Shown piece after piece: positions 54,011 through 61,921 of a stretch of DNA of 64,000 bases (the first letter of the stretch is position 1; every line of letters begins with the position of its first letter). Origin of the DNA: ZC4RG25 sp023428365 (GTDB lineage: Bacteria; Pseudomonadota; Alphaproteobacteria; Rhizobiales; Hyphomicrobiaceae); contig JBNOAI010000005.1 of NCBI GenBank assembly GCA_050283925.1, forward strand, positions 1 through 64,000, written 5' to 3'. A program made the translations under genes and the position numbers. The notes under the pieces were generated by a model. It was not told the origin of the DNA. It did not search any database and saw nothing but the letters and a program-made list of their open reading frames with translations.

Positions 54011-54511
54011 TTAGCCGCTTGCTTTGCCTTCCACCTTGTTTGCCGCTTCGGCCTGCAGTTGTCCGTAGTTCTGTTCGCCGATGGTGTTCAGTAGCTGCAA
54101 CTGGGTTTCGATAAAGTCGATGTGGCCTTCTTCGTCTTGGAGGAGCTTCTCGAACAGGTCCATGGAGACATAGTCCTCCGCGGCCATGCAGATCTTGCGG
54201 CCTTCGGTGTAGAGCGTGCGCGCCTCATACTCACCGGCCAAGTCTGCTTCCAGCACTTCCTTGACGTTCTGCCCGATCCTCATCGGAGCAAGCGTCTGCA
54301 TGTTTGGGAAGCCTTCGAGGAAGATAATCCGTGCGACGAGCGTGTCAGCGTGGTGCATCTCTTCGATCGACTCCTCGCGCTCCTTTTTGGCGAGCAGCGT
54401 ATAGCCCCAGTCCTCAAGCAGCCGGTAATGCAGCCAGTATTGATTGACGGCGCCTAGCTCAAGAAACAGCGCTTCATTGAGAACCTTGATGACTTCAGCC
54501 TTGCCCTTCAC
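54011..54511 (-). CDS. bfr: Bacterioferritin (haem-containing iron storage protein)
   Basis: 166 residues from a GTG at 54511, preceded by AGGAG. With this start the numbering equals the classical family: Glu18, Glu51, His54 and later Glu residues for the ferroxidase di-iron site, and Met52 as haem ligand (SIEEMHHAD). The 24-mer stores iron as a ferric mineral. A longer frame to 54616 runs through the promoter and is rejected. The Bfd-like ferredoxin gene lies upstream on the same strand with its own gap of 169 bases, which holds an Irr-box-like palindrome. Confidence 0.95.
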   Translation of the reverse strand: MKGKAEVIKVLNEALFLELGAVNQYWLHYRLLEDWGYTLLAKKEREESIEEMHHADTLVARIIFLEGFPNMQTLAPMRIGQNVKEVLEADLAGEYEARTLYTEGRKICMAAEDYVSMDLFEKLLQDEEGHIDFIETQLQLLNTIGEQNYGQLQAEAANKVEGKASG

Positions 54512-54556
54512 GTCGTCTACTCCTGTGCTGACGTGGAAATCCGTGATGAGGGCTAC

Positions 54557-54573
54557 TATAGAATCATTCCAAA
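54557..54573. promoter_or_regulatory. Irr-box (ICE)-like palindrome in the bfr promoter
   Basis: The plus strand reads TATAGAATCATTCCAAA, close to the palindrome TTTAGAA-N3-TTCTAAA that I recall for the Irr iron-control element, with two mismatches. It lies 46-62 bases upstream of the bfr start and overlaps TATAGT, a -10-like element on the minus strand. Confidence 0.5.
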
Positions 54574-54680
54574 GAAGGATTAAAGGGAAATCGTCACCTG
54601 CACTGAGGATACCCACGGATCAGCGGACTTCGTCTTGGGAAAACGAAGACTTGACAGGCATTTAAGAAGAGAAGGGCGCT

Positions 54681-54992
54681 CTATTCGGCAGCGTCGAGCA
54701 CGAATGTGCGAGCGATTTTGCGCTGGGCGCGCCGTTGATCCAGCCGAATCAGGCGGGATTTTGCTGTTGCGCAGGCGCAGGGGCAAATGCGTCCCTCACG
54801 TTCCAGCTTTTCCATGATGCTGTAGATTGTGGCAACCGCCAACGGTGCGCAGCCGCAACAATTCATCGTCTTGGACATGTGCCGATAAACGACTCCCGGT
54901 GTCGGAAGTGGTGCATTCGGCTGAGACATGATCTCGACAAGCGCGATCTCGATATCACGGTCGGATACCAGAGTGCATGAACAGATGATCAC
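54681..54992 (-). CDS. Bacterioferritin-associated ferredoxin-like [2Fe-2S] protein
   Basis: 103 residues with a BFD-like domain. Cluster ligands are Cys4, Cys6 (IICSC) and Cys45, Cys48 (CCGC), the pattern used by Bfd to feed electrons into bacterioferritin for iron release. The C-terminal 35 residues add a cysteine-rich CPCAC and a basic tail, longer than the usual ~64-residue Bfd. The start is GTG 54992, after AAGGGGG. It is upstream of bfr on the same strand, in keeping with its role. Confidence 0.88.
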   Translation of the reverse strand: MIICSCTLVSDRDIEIALVEIMSQPNAPLPTPGVVYRHMSKTMNCCGCAPLAVATIYSIMEKLEREGRICPCACATAKSRLIRLDQRRAQRKIARTFVLDAAE

Positions 54993-55201
54993 GCGCTGCC
55001 CCCTTCAATGGATCTATGGGACTGCGCAGATGCAGATGTGGCGGCGACGAGTGTGTTCACGATGCAACTCTTAGTCACGCGTAACGATATGCTGCGAAGG
55101 GCGATCGCCTCATCCCATGCAAGGATCGGACCCTTCAGATTTGACATGCAATTAGCGCCAAGCCACCTTGCAGGCATCCACTTGTGCGATATGACGCAGG
55201 C

Positions 55202-55711
55202 TCATTTGGGGCTCGGCTGGCGAGCTGTTCTGGACTTCGATGGCGCCGCCGCGAGAGGCTTGAGCAGCGGGCTTCCGCGAGACGTAGACTTGCGGGCAGG
55301 CGCTGGCGCCGCGACGCGGGCACCTTTGGCCATGTCCTCGAGCGTATGCTGGTCGAGCACGCTGATGAAGGCTTCCAGCGCCGAGTCGAAGACGTGGTTG
55401 ATCGGCTGGCGCGGCTTCTGAGACACCGTGGCATCATCGTCGTCGATGGCCATCCGCGTGGATTCAGTGGCGCGCACCACATCGCCGATACGAATCTCTA
55501 CCGGCGGACGGGCAAGCCGAACGCCGCCATGACGCCCGCGCATGGCCTTGAGGAAGCCAGAGCGGGTGAGCAGGTGGACGATCTTGAAAACGTTCTGCTG
55601 CGTAATGTCGAGATCACCGGCGATCTCGGCCACTTTCAGCAACTGGTCCCTCTGTCCAGCGCAGTGGACGAGGATCCGGATGGCGTGGTTCGTCTGTTTC
55701 GTCAGTCGCAT
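55202..55711 (-). CDS. Rrf2/NsrR-like regulator lacking Fe-S cysteines
   Basis: 169 residues. The helix-turn-helix part MRLTKQTNHAIRILVHCAG and ITQQNVFKIVHLLTRSGFL, then RGRHGGVRLA, is typical of NsrR-type Rrf2 repressors. The loop that normally carries three cysteines reads MAIDDDDATVSQKPRQPI and holds none; the only cysteine is Cys17. The C-terminal 35 residues are a Pro/Ala/Lys-rich tail. The cluster is therefore probably absent. Its closeness to bfr and the Bfd-like gene suggests a role in iron or nitrosative regulation through a different signal. Confidence 0.87.
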   Translation of the reverse strand: MRLTKQTNHAIRILVHCAGQRDQLLKVAEIAGDLDITQQNVFKIVHLLTRSGFLKAMRGRHGGVRLARPPVEIRIGDVVRATESTRMAIDDDDATVSQKPRQPINHVFDSALEAFISVLDQHTLEDMAKGARVAAPAPARKSTSRGSPLLKPLAAAPSKSRTARQPSPK

Positions 55712-55984
55712 GGCTGATCGGAACCCAAATGGCAGTTAAAGCTGCCGCCCTGTTTGAGAGCGCAATCCCTCGGAAGGTATTGGCGCTCCACACGAATCTT
55801 CACTCATCCCCGCAGTACGATGATTTGTTTACTCGTATAATCGACTTATGTAAAGCTGACTGCAACTTTCCACAAATTATACCGCCGGTCTGACTGCCTG
55901 TTCTCATAGCATAGCACGCTGGAATTGCAGCTTTGTCCTGAGTTTCAGCAAAAAGTTATCCCGGGGGCGGCCCCGGAGCCGCGG

Positions 55985-56623
55985 TCAGTCGTTATCGGAG
56001 ACGCCAGCGCCAGCTCCCGAAATCCGCGACTGCAGGCTGGCAGGCACATAGGTCGATGCCGCGTAGCCTTCCAGTTTGCCCCAGGCGCCTACATCGACAG
56101 GGAACGGAGCGGACATCGGCACTCTTGCGTCAATGGGGTCCGCATCCGGGGGGCCGAGTTCAATACGTATCCTGGCGATGCGGTTGATCTGCGAGAGTCC
56201 ATGAAGTGATTCGACGAGCTGATCGGCCACCAGTGTCAGCGCGTCCTCCGGTGTTCTCAGGATGAGCTGAGACTGCGTGTTCCGGCGGCTATGGATAAGC
56301 GGTACCAGCCAGACCGGTTGCAGTACGTCGTTGACGGTCCAGCTATCTTCGGCATCCAGCAGATCGGCAATCGCTGTTCCAGCGTGTATCGGACACAGCG
56401 GCGCCCCCGCCTGCGATGAGACGATGCTCCGGCCAGTGCGGACGGGTGGGGCGGTCTCTATGTGATGCGAAAGAAGCATCACGAGGGAGCGATCCCAGGC
56501 GACGCCGTGGCTAGCCAGCCAGCGCGCAGCTTGCGCGGCTTCCTCGGCCAGTCCCCAGCTCATGCCGACACCACGGCAGGCTTTGAGGGTCAGGCTTTCG
56601 ATCTCGTTGAGAGAGACAATCAT
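55985..56623 (-). CDS. DUF3726 domain protein
   Basis: 212 residues, beginning MIVSLNEIESLTLKACRGVG with LAEEAAQAARWLASHG after it, the opening I associate with DUF3726. It is soluble with no known activity. The ATG at 56623 overlaps the stop of the upstream 564-residue gene by four bases (ATGA), so the two are translationally coupled and the preceding five in-frame codons are not used. It is the last gene of the long TRAP-linked operon. Confidence 0.82.
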   Translation of the reverse strand: MIVSLNEIESLTLKACRGVGMSWGLAEEAAQAARWLASHGVAWDRSLVMLLSHHIETAPPVRTGRSIVSSQAGAPLCPIHAGTAIADLLDAEDSWTVNDVLQPVWLVPLIHSRRNTQSQLILRTPEDALTLVADQLVESLHGLSQINRIARIRIELGPPDADPIDARVPMSAPFPVDVGAWGKLEGYAASTYVPASLQSRISGAGAGVSDND

Positions 56624-58314
56624 CTGGGCCAGATCCAATCGTCCCAGTCGCCATCAGCGAGTTCGGTCGGAAACGGCGCGCCCTGGTAGAGTGTGATCCG
56701 CAGCCATTTGTCGGAGCGCGGATCGAAGCGAGTCACGCCAAAGAACGCCAGCTTACAGCGCAGGATATCGACCGCGCGCATTGTGCCGCCGATGAGGTTG
56801 TCGCGAATCTCAGCATAGGGGAACCGGGCCAGGATTTGCGCGCGCCGCACGGTGTGGCGGTACTGCGGATGGCGCATGAGGAAGCTGCCAACCCGTTCGT
56901 CGTCATCTTCCGATGACAGTGCGCGATGCAGGGCTGCAATATCGCGCGCTACCGCCAGGGGCTGCTCGCGTTCGGCCCCCGGCTCGTCGGCGCGGATACC
57001 TAGGCGAGGTTCGAGCTTTTCCTCCGAAACATACCAGAACATGGCGGTCTGATCGGGAGCGCCGAAGTCGGTAGACAGTGCCCACGCATAGTTGTGGGTG
57101 ATGCTGGCCCGCAGGTCAGCGCAGCGCTGTTTGCCGTCGATGGCGAATGAACTGGCTTCGTCGGCGGCCATCGTCGCTCCGAGATCGTCGATCAGGTCGC
57201 CGTGGGGTTCGAGGAGGAGCGTGACCGTAAACTCCTGGCCTTCTAGCATCAGTTCGCGCTCGGCCCAGCGGTAGATCGCATCCCACGGCTGCGGGCGTGT
57301 GAAGACGTCGCCATCCTGCGTGTATGCGCGGAGCTTGCTCAGGTCATCGGCGAGCTGAGGAATCCGGGGCGATTGCACAGGATCGTCGGTGGTCCAGTGC
57401 GCGACGATCTTTTCGCCGGATGCCACGGCCGAATGAAATCGCGTTATCGCAGCGGTCTCTGCATTAGCCAATGCGCGGACGCGTGCGAGCGCCGTCTCCC
57501 GTGCGCTGATCCAACGATGCAGCAGGGCTGGATGGCGCACGAGGAAGGGCGCCATTCCTAACCCGGTGGCATTGCCGACGCCGAGCCTCCGGCGCAACGC
57601 GGGTGCAAGAGGCGCCGCCACGCCGCCCCCGCGCAGGCGCGCCATGTGCTCGGCAAGATCGACTGTGAAAGCGCGGATCAGATAGACCGTCAGCATCTCG
57701 GCCTGAAACGGTCCGGACATCTCATCGCGTTGCAGGATGCGGTCACGGTCGGCGATCCCGAACTTGCCGTTCCCGTAAACGGCCGTCGTTCGCATCAGAT
57801 AGCCGGTGGCTTCCAGCGCATCGGCATCGGGTTGCCGCCCGTCGGCGAGTGCTCTGACGACCGCCTCGAACAGACGCACGCTGCGATTGGCGCGTGCCAG
57901 AACAAGTTCGGTGCCGAGATACCGTCCGGCTTCCTGCTTCGGCACGTTGGCGAACAATCGCGCGACGTCGTCGTCGGATGGGATGCCGTCGAACAGCGCG
58001 AAAGTTGCGTCCCACTCCTCTGCAATCACCCGATCGGTTCGCTTTTCGGGCGGAAGGTCGTGACCGAAGCAAACGAGGCTATAGATCCGTTGGCCGGTAT
58101 CGACCTGATAGATCGCAGTGCCGACGCCCCGGACATCGATGTCGAACCGTGGGCGCGTGAACGTCCAACGTTCCCGGGCCATTCTGCGCAGCAGGACACG
58201 CAGGAAGCTGAGGCGCGTCTGATGCGCACTCCCCATTCTATCCAGGCGCAGAACGATATCGGGCGAGCGGAGAGCCGCACCGTCTTGAGCAGGCTCGCCG
58301 TTCGGGACGGTCAT
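56620..58314 (-). CDS. Large protein of unknown function in a TRAP-linked operon
   Basis: 564 residues from the ATG at 58314, which overlaps the stop of the methyltransferase gene (ATGA). No signal peptide, membrane helix or nucleotide motif is visible. Conserved-looking features are an N-terminal basic segment (SFLRVLLRRMARERWTFTRP), IYSLVCFGHDLP, LMRTTAVYGNGKFGIADRDR, and the acidic, Trp-rich end DGDWDDWIWPR. Invariant-looking histidines are in ITHNYAWAL and MRHPQYRHTVRR. I cannot name the family. Tight coupling on both sides shows it works with the methyltransferase and DUF3726 proteins. Confidence 0.85.
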   Translation of the reverse strand: MTVPNGEPAQDGAALRSPDIVLRLDRMGSAHQTRLSFLRVLLRRMARERWTFTRPRFDIDVRGVGTAIYQVDTGQRIYSLVCFGHDLPPEKRTDRVIAEEWDATFALFDGIPSDDDVARLFANVPKQEAGRYLGTELVLARANRSVRLFEAVVRALADGRQPDADALEATGYLMRTTAVYGNGKFGIADRDRILQRDEMSGPFQAEMLTVYLIRAFTVDLAEHMARLRGGGVAAPLAPALRRRLGVGNATGLGMAPFLVRHPALLHRWISARETALARVRALANAETAAITRFHSAVASGEKIVAHWTTDDPVQSPRIPQLADDLSKLRAYTQDGDVFTRPQPWDAIYRWAERELMLEGQEFTVTLLLEPHGDLIDDLGATMAADEASSFAIDGKQRCADLRASITHNYAWALSTDFGAPDQTAMFWYVSEEKLEPRLGIRADEPGAEREQPLAVARDIAALHRALSSEDDDERVGSFLMRHPQYRHTVRRAQILARFPYAEIRDNLIGGTMRAVDILRCKLAFFGVTRFDPRSDKWLRITLYQGAPFPTELADGDWDDWIWPR

Positions 58315-59414
58315 TCTTTGACGCAAATCAGATGGATATGGACGTAGTCCATGCCGTGACCTTTCGGGTCGGCCGCAACGAGCTTCTCATAACGACCGAA
58401 GTACTCGTCGAGGATGCGTGCGCGTTCCTCGAACGGACGATCCGCCGACAGGCCGCTGGCAAACGTCGGCTCGGACCAGGACCGCAGCGTCGGGATATAG
58501 TCGTGCGCGAAACGGACCGGATCGCGATGCTCTTCGAACGCCTTGACGTAGGGGCAAACCAGATGCCGCTCCTCGACGTGCTCGAGACGCAGCCCGGCCT
58601 GATAAACCGGACTGGATTTATCCATCAGCGGCGCCGTGAATTGCTCGGCTGTGCGATAGACCTGCGGGAAGTTGGTGGCCGCGTATTCCGCTTCGGTGAT
58701 GATGCCGTCGTTCACGAGCCCGCGCCATAGCCGGTCAAAGGTGTCGAACATGCTGACACCTCCGGAATGTCCGAGATAACGGCCCTGCTTATCGATACCG
58801 AAATTCAGATAGCAGAGACGGCCGCCCTTCACGAGTTCGCGGGCGCGTAGCGCAAGCAGTCGCTCCCATTCGACGCGTCCGGTCTCTTCATAGGCGCGGC
58901 GTTCCTCACCGGTTGCGCCGACCATGTGCACGTGGTTCGAGATATTGCACGGCACCTTCGAGATGTAGTGAGAGGCGGTTGCCGAAAACGCGAGGTTGAG
59001 ACTTTCGCGCGGAAAGATCGCCTGATGGAAAGACGTACCCGATGCGAACGGATAGACGTCAGGAATTTGACCGTAATAACTTTGAATGTCCGTCTGACCG
59101 TGGATCATCCGGAACACTTGGCTGAAGTCATTGCGCGGCAGATCGCAGTAGAACATTTCGATCGGCCGGCTCGGATACTGTTGGCGTACATGTCCCAGTA
59201 CCTGGGTCCACATGCCGACGGAGGTGCCGCCGTCCGCGCATCCCATGTCGGCGGCACGGAACGCACTGCCATCGTCCTTGAGGCCCATGCGGTCGACTGC
59301 AGCCTCGATCAGCGGTATGGCCGCGTTGATGACATCGCGCGCGCCGGTCGTCGCCTTGGAGTAATACCCGGCGCCTTTCATGGCCATGAAGCCGGCCGTT
59401 TCACTTGCTTTCAT
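58311..59414 (-). CDS. SABATH-type SAM-dependent carboxyl methyltransferase
   Basis: 367 residues. The N-terminus MKGAGYYSKATTGARDVINAA and the SAM-binding ADMGCADGGTSVGMW, then FYCDLPRNDFSQVF, match the Methyltransf_7/SABATH family, best known in plants where members methylate salicylate, jasmonate or indole-3-acetate carboxyls. Bacterial members are sparsely characterised. The ATG at 59414 follows AGGG. It lies in one operon with a 2-oxo/2-hydroxy acid dehydrogenase and DadA, so its acceptor could be a carboxylate intermediate; this is inference. Confidence 0.85.
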   Translation of the reverse strand: MKASETAGFMAMKGAGYYSKATTGARDVINAAIPLIEAAVDRMGLKDDGSAFRAADMGCADGGTSVGMWTQVLGHVRQQYPSRPIEMFYCDLPRNDFSQVFRMIHGQTDIQSYYGQIPDVYPFASGTSFHQAIFPRESLNLAFSATASHYISKVPCNISNHVHMVGATGEERRAYEETGRVEWERLLALRARELVKGGRLCYLNFGIDKQGRYLGHSGGVSMFDTFDRLWRGLVNDGIITEAEYAATNFPQVYRTAEQFTAPLMDKSSPVYQAGLRLEHVEERHLVCPYVKAFEEHRDPVRFAHDYIPTLRSWSEPTFASGLSADRPFEERARILDEYFGRYEKLVAADPKGHGMDYVHIHLICVKE

Positions 59415-59437
59415 GTCATGTACCCTGGTTTTTATGA

Positions 59438-60448
59438 TTAGCCCTGCAACGATAAAACCGTGTCGTAGATCGCGCGATCGACTTTCACGCCATCGGTCGA
59501 GGCTCGCGCCCGCGCCGCGCGTCGACCGGAGCCTGCGAGATGAGTGCCCGGTTCGCTCGTCAGCGCGGCGACGAGGTTGGAGAGATTGGACGCGAAACCT
59601 CCGGCGGACGTCGCATCGGGCGAAATCGCGATGAACAGCTGTCCGGTTTTCGGCGGCCCACCAGCGGTGCCCGAGAACGGGCTGGCGTTGATGCCAAGGG
59701 TGGCGCCCGAGAGGCAGGCGGACATGATTTCAACCAGCAACGCAGAGCCGACGCCTTTGTAACCGCCCGCTGGAACCATGGTGCCTTTGAGACCAACAGC
59801 AGGGTCGGTCGTTGGCTCGCCGTCGGGGCCGAGTGTCCATCCTAACGGGATCTGCTCTCCGCGGCGGGACTTCTTCATCACTTCGCTTTTGGCGACGACG
59901 CTTGCGCTCTGATCAATGACGATCGCCGCGGTTCCGTTGCCATCGGGGACTGCGACCGACCACGGGTTCGTGCCGAGCACCGGCCGCTTTCCACCAGATG
60001 CCGCAATCGAGGCGGGTGCGTTCGTAAAGCCAAGTCCGACGAGACCGGCATTCGCGAGCGTCTCGGTGTGGTATCCGAGAACCCCGCAATTGTAGGAGTT
60101 GCGCACCGTCAGCGTTGCGATGCCTTGAGTGCGTGCGGCCGGGATGAGTTCGGCAAACCCGGCATCAATCGCCGGATGGGCAAAGCCTGATTGGGCATCG
60201 ACGGTGACGACGCCGGGTGCGGGGCGCTCGACCTGTGGTACGGCCGTCGGAATGACTTTGCCGCATTCAAGATGCTGGCAGTAGGTGGCGAGGTAGGCGA
60301 GGCCGTGCGATGCAATGCCGTCGCGCTCCGCGGCGGCGATGGCGGTGGCGAGGCTCTTGGCAGCAGGGGGCGAAGCGCCTGCTTTCATCAAGGCCGTCTG
60401 GGCGAGGCGCTCCACCTCTGCAATCTGAAGGATGACGGGTTCGGTCAT
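59438..60448 (-). CDS. Ldh_2 family dehydrogenase (cyclic imine or 2-oxoacid reductase-like)
   Basis: 336 residues, second Ldh_2 paralogue in the window. Family landmarks: ERDGIASHGLAYLATYCQHL, NCGVLGYHTETLANAGLVGLGFTNAP, GTNPWSVAVPD, and GGYKGVGSALLVEIM, in which the usual H-K-G is Y-K-G. The position next to DadA and RidA suggests reduction of a cyclic imine such as delta-1-pyrroline-2-carboxylate or delta-1-piperideine-2-carboxylate, as DpkA does, though a malate/lactate-type reaction is possible. GGAGG lies before the ATG. Confidence 0.88.
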   Translation of the reverse strand: MTEPVILQIAEVERLAQTALMKAGASPPAAKSLATAIAAAERDGIASHGLAYLATYCQHLECGKVIPTAVPQVERPAPGVVTVDAQSGFAHPAIDAGFAELIPAARTQGIATLTVRNSYNCGVLGYHTETLANAGLVGLGFTNAPASIAASGGKRPVLGTNPWSVAVPDGNGTAAIVIDQSASVVAKSEVMKKSRRGEQIPLGWTLGPDGEPTTDPAVGLKGTMVPAGGYKGVGSALLVEIMSACLSGATLGINASPFSGTAGGPPKTGQLFIAISPDATSAGGFASNLSNLVAALTSEPGTHLAGSGRRAARARASTDGVKVDRAIYDTVLSLQG

Positions 60449-60475
60449 GTGCGCCTCCGAAAGATGTTCCGCACC

Positions 60476-61471
60476 TCACGACGTCTCGGCTGGGGAGAAC
60501 GACTGTGCGAAGAACCGATACCAGTTGCCACCTATGATCTGGTCGACCTCGCCGGACGTGAAGCCGCGAGCAGCAAGACCGGCGCGGATGGTTGGAAAGT
60601 TGCGATTATCCCGAAACCATTCCGGCTGCTGGGGAAACACGGCCTTGCCGAGACCAATGTTGGTCTGGCCTTTGGTCCAGCGGCCGTTACGCATCCATTC
60701 GACGACGCTATCGGGCTGATCCTGGCACAAGTCGGATCCGATGCCGATGTGATCGACCCCAATCCGTGAGGCGACATCGGCGGCCATGGCCGTGAAGCTG
60801 TCGAGCGTGCAGTTGGTGCCGCCTGCGAGATGATGCGGATAGAGCGAGAAACCCAGCATGCCGCCGCGCGCAGCCAGGGATTTCAAGACGGCATCTGATT
60901 TGTTGCGCGGGACGTTATGCCAGGAGGATGGATTGGCGTGCGTGATGGCGACGGGACGCGCCGAGATGTCGATAGCTTCGAGACAGGTGCGCTCGCCTGA
61001 GTGAGAAAGATCGATGACCAACCCGACGCGGTTCATCTCGGCAATCACCTCGCGACCCATCCGCGAAATGCCTGCGTCCACCGCCTCGTAACAGCCCGAG
61101 CCGAGCAGCGATTGGTTATTGTAGGTCACCTGCATGAAGCGGATGCCGAGGGTATGCAGGATCTCCACCAGCCCAATATCGTCCTCTATCGCCGAGCAAT
61201 TCTGTAGTCCGAAAAATACCGCAGTCCGGCCGGAGGCTTTGGCGGCGTCGATGTCCGCTGCGAAACGCCCGGGCATGATGATGTTAGCGTGGGTTTCGAA
61301 CGCTCGGTTCCAATCGATCAGGTTCTCGACCGTCTCGCGGAAATCCTCGTGATAGCAGATCGTGACGTGGATCGCGTCGACTCCACCCGCACGCAACTGC
61401 CGGAAGATTTCCGGCGACCAATTGCAGTACTGGCACGCGTCGATGGTGACGGAGGCTGCGTCGATCCCCAT
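60476..61471 (-). CDS. M19 (renal dipeptidase-like) protein with altered metal site
   Basis: 331 residues. The barrel and the late histidines (LVIDLSHSGERT and VAITHANPSSWH) are those of membrane dipeptidases. However, the first metal motif, usually D-G-H-x-D, reads IDACQYCNW, and the bridging glutamate of the usual G-I-E-G reads GLQN. The canonical binuclear zinc site is therefore incomplete, and a different reaction is likely. The start is ATG 61471, with GGAG upstream; a GTG two codons earlier is too near. It lies in the TRAP-linked operon. Confidence 0.85.
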   Translation of the reverse strand: MGIDAASVTIDACQYCNWSPEIFRQLRAGGVDAIHVTICYHEDFRETVENLIDWNRAFETHANIIMPGRFAADIDAAKASGRTAVFFGLQNCSAIEDDIGLVEILHTLGIRFMQVTYNNQSLLGSGCYEAVDAGISRMGREVIAEMNRVGLVIDLSHSGERTCLEAIDISARPVAITHANPSSWHNVPRNKSDAVLKSLAARGGMLGFSLYPHHLAGGTNCTLDSFTAMAADVASRIGVDHIGIGSDLCQDQPDSVVEWMRNGRWTKGQTNIGLGKAVFPQQPEWFRDNRNFPTIRAGLAARGFTSGEVDQIIGGNWYRFFAQSFSPAETS

Positions 61472-61480
61472 CTGCACTCC

Positions 61481-61921
61481 TTATTTTTGTGGCGGGGGCG
61501 CGGCCGTTCCGTAAACGACGCGTCCGATCGCGACGAGTGCGCCGCGGTCGTCCATGACGTCGACATCGGCGACAGCGACTGTTCGGCCGGATCTGCGGAC
61601 ACAGGCCCGGAAGTGAAGATCGGTTTTGATTGCAGGACGCAGGTAATCGACCCGCATGTCGATGGTAGGGACTGCGCGCGCAAGCTGGATTGCCACGGCG
61701 TAATCACCGACGCTGTCGATCAAGGCCGAGATCGGCCCGCCATGCCACTGGCCGGTCCCGGGCAGGCGTTCAACTGATGGCGAGAAGGGGGCGCGGACTT
61801 CAAGAACGCCATTCTCCGCGTCGCAGGAAACGACTTGGAGATTATAAGCGGACATGAACGCGGAAGCGGCGAAGTCGGCCGCCACTTCGGCAGCACCCCA
61901 GGTCTTTTTGGTGTCAGGCAT
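61481..61921 (-). CDS. PaaI-like hotdog-fold thioesterase
   Basis: 146 residues. The hotdog motif is GTGQWHGGPISALIDSVGDYA, with the central helix and the usual Asp; MRVDYLRPAIKTDLHFRACVRRSG follows. Acyl-CoA thioester hydrolysis is the family activity. The ATG at 61921 overlaps the dadA stop by eight bases. Confidence 0.88.
   Translation of the reverse strand: MPDTKKTWGAAEVAADFAASAFMSAYNLQVVSCDAENGVLEVRAPFSPSVERLPGTGQWHGGPISALIDSVGDYAVAIQLARAVPTIDMRVDYLRPAIKTDLHFRACVRRSGRTVAVADVDVMDDRGALVAIGRVVYGTAAPPPQK

Noticed and set aside
55829..55846. TATAAT-like element upstream of the Rrf2 and DUF3726 region
   Set aside because: No matching -35 at 16-18 bases and no gene downstream on the plus strand.
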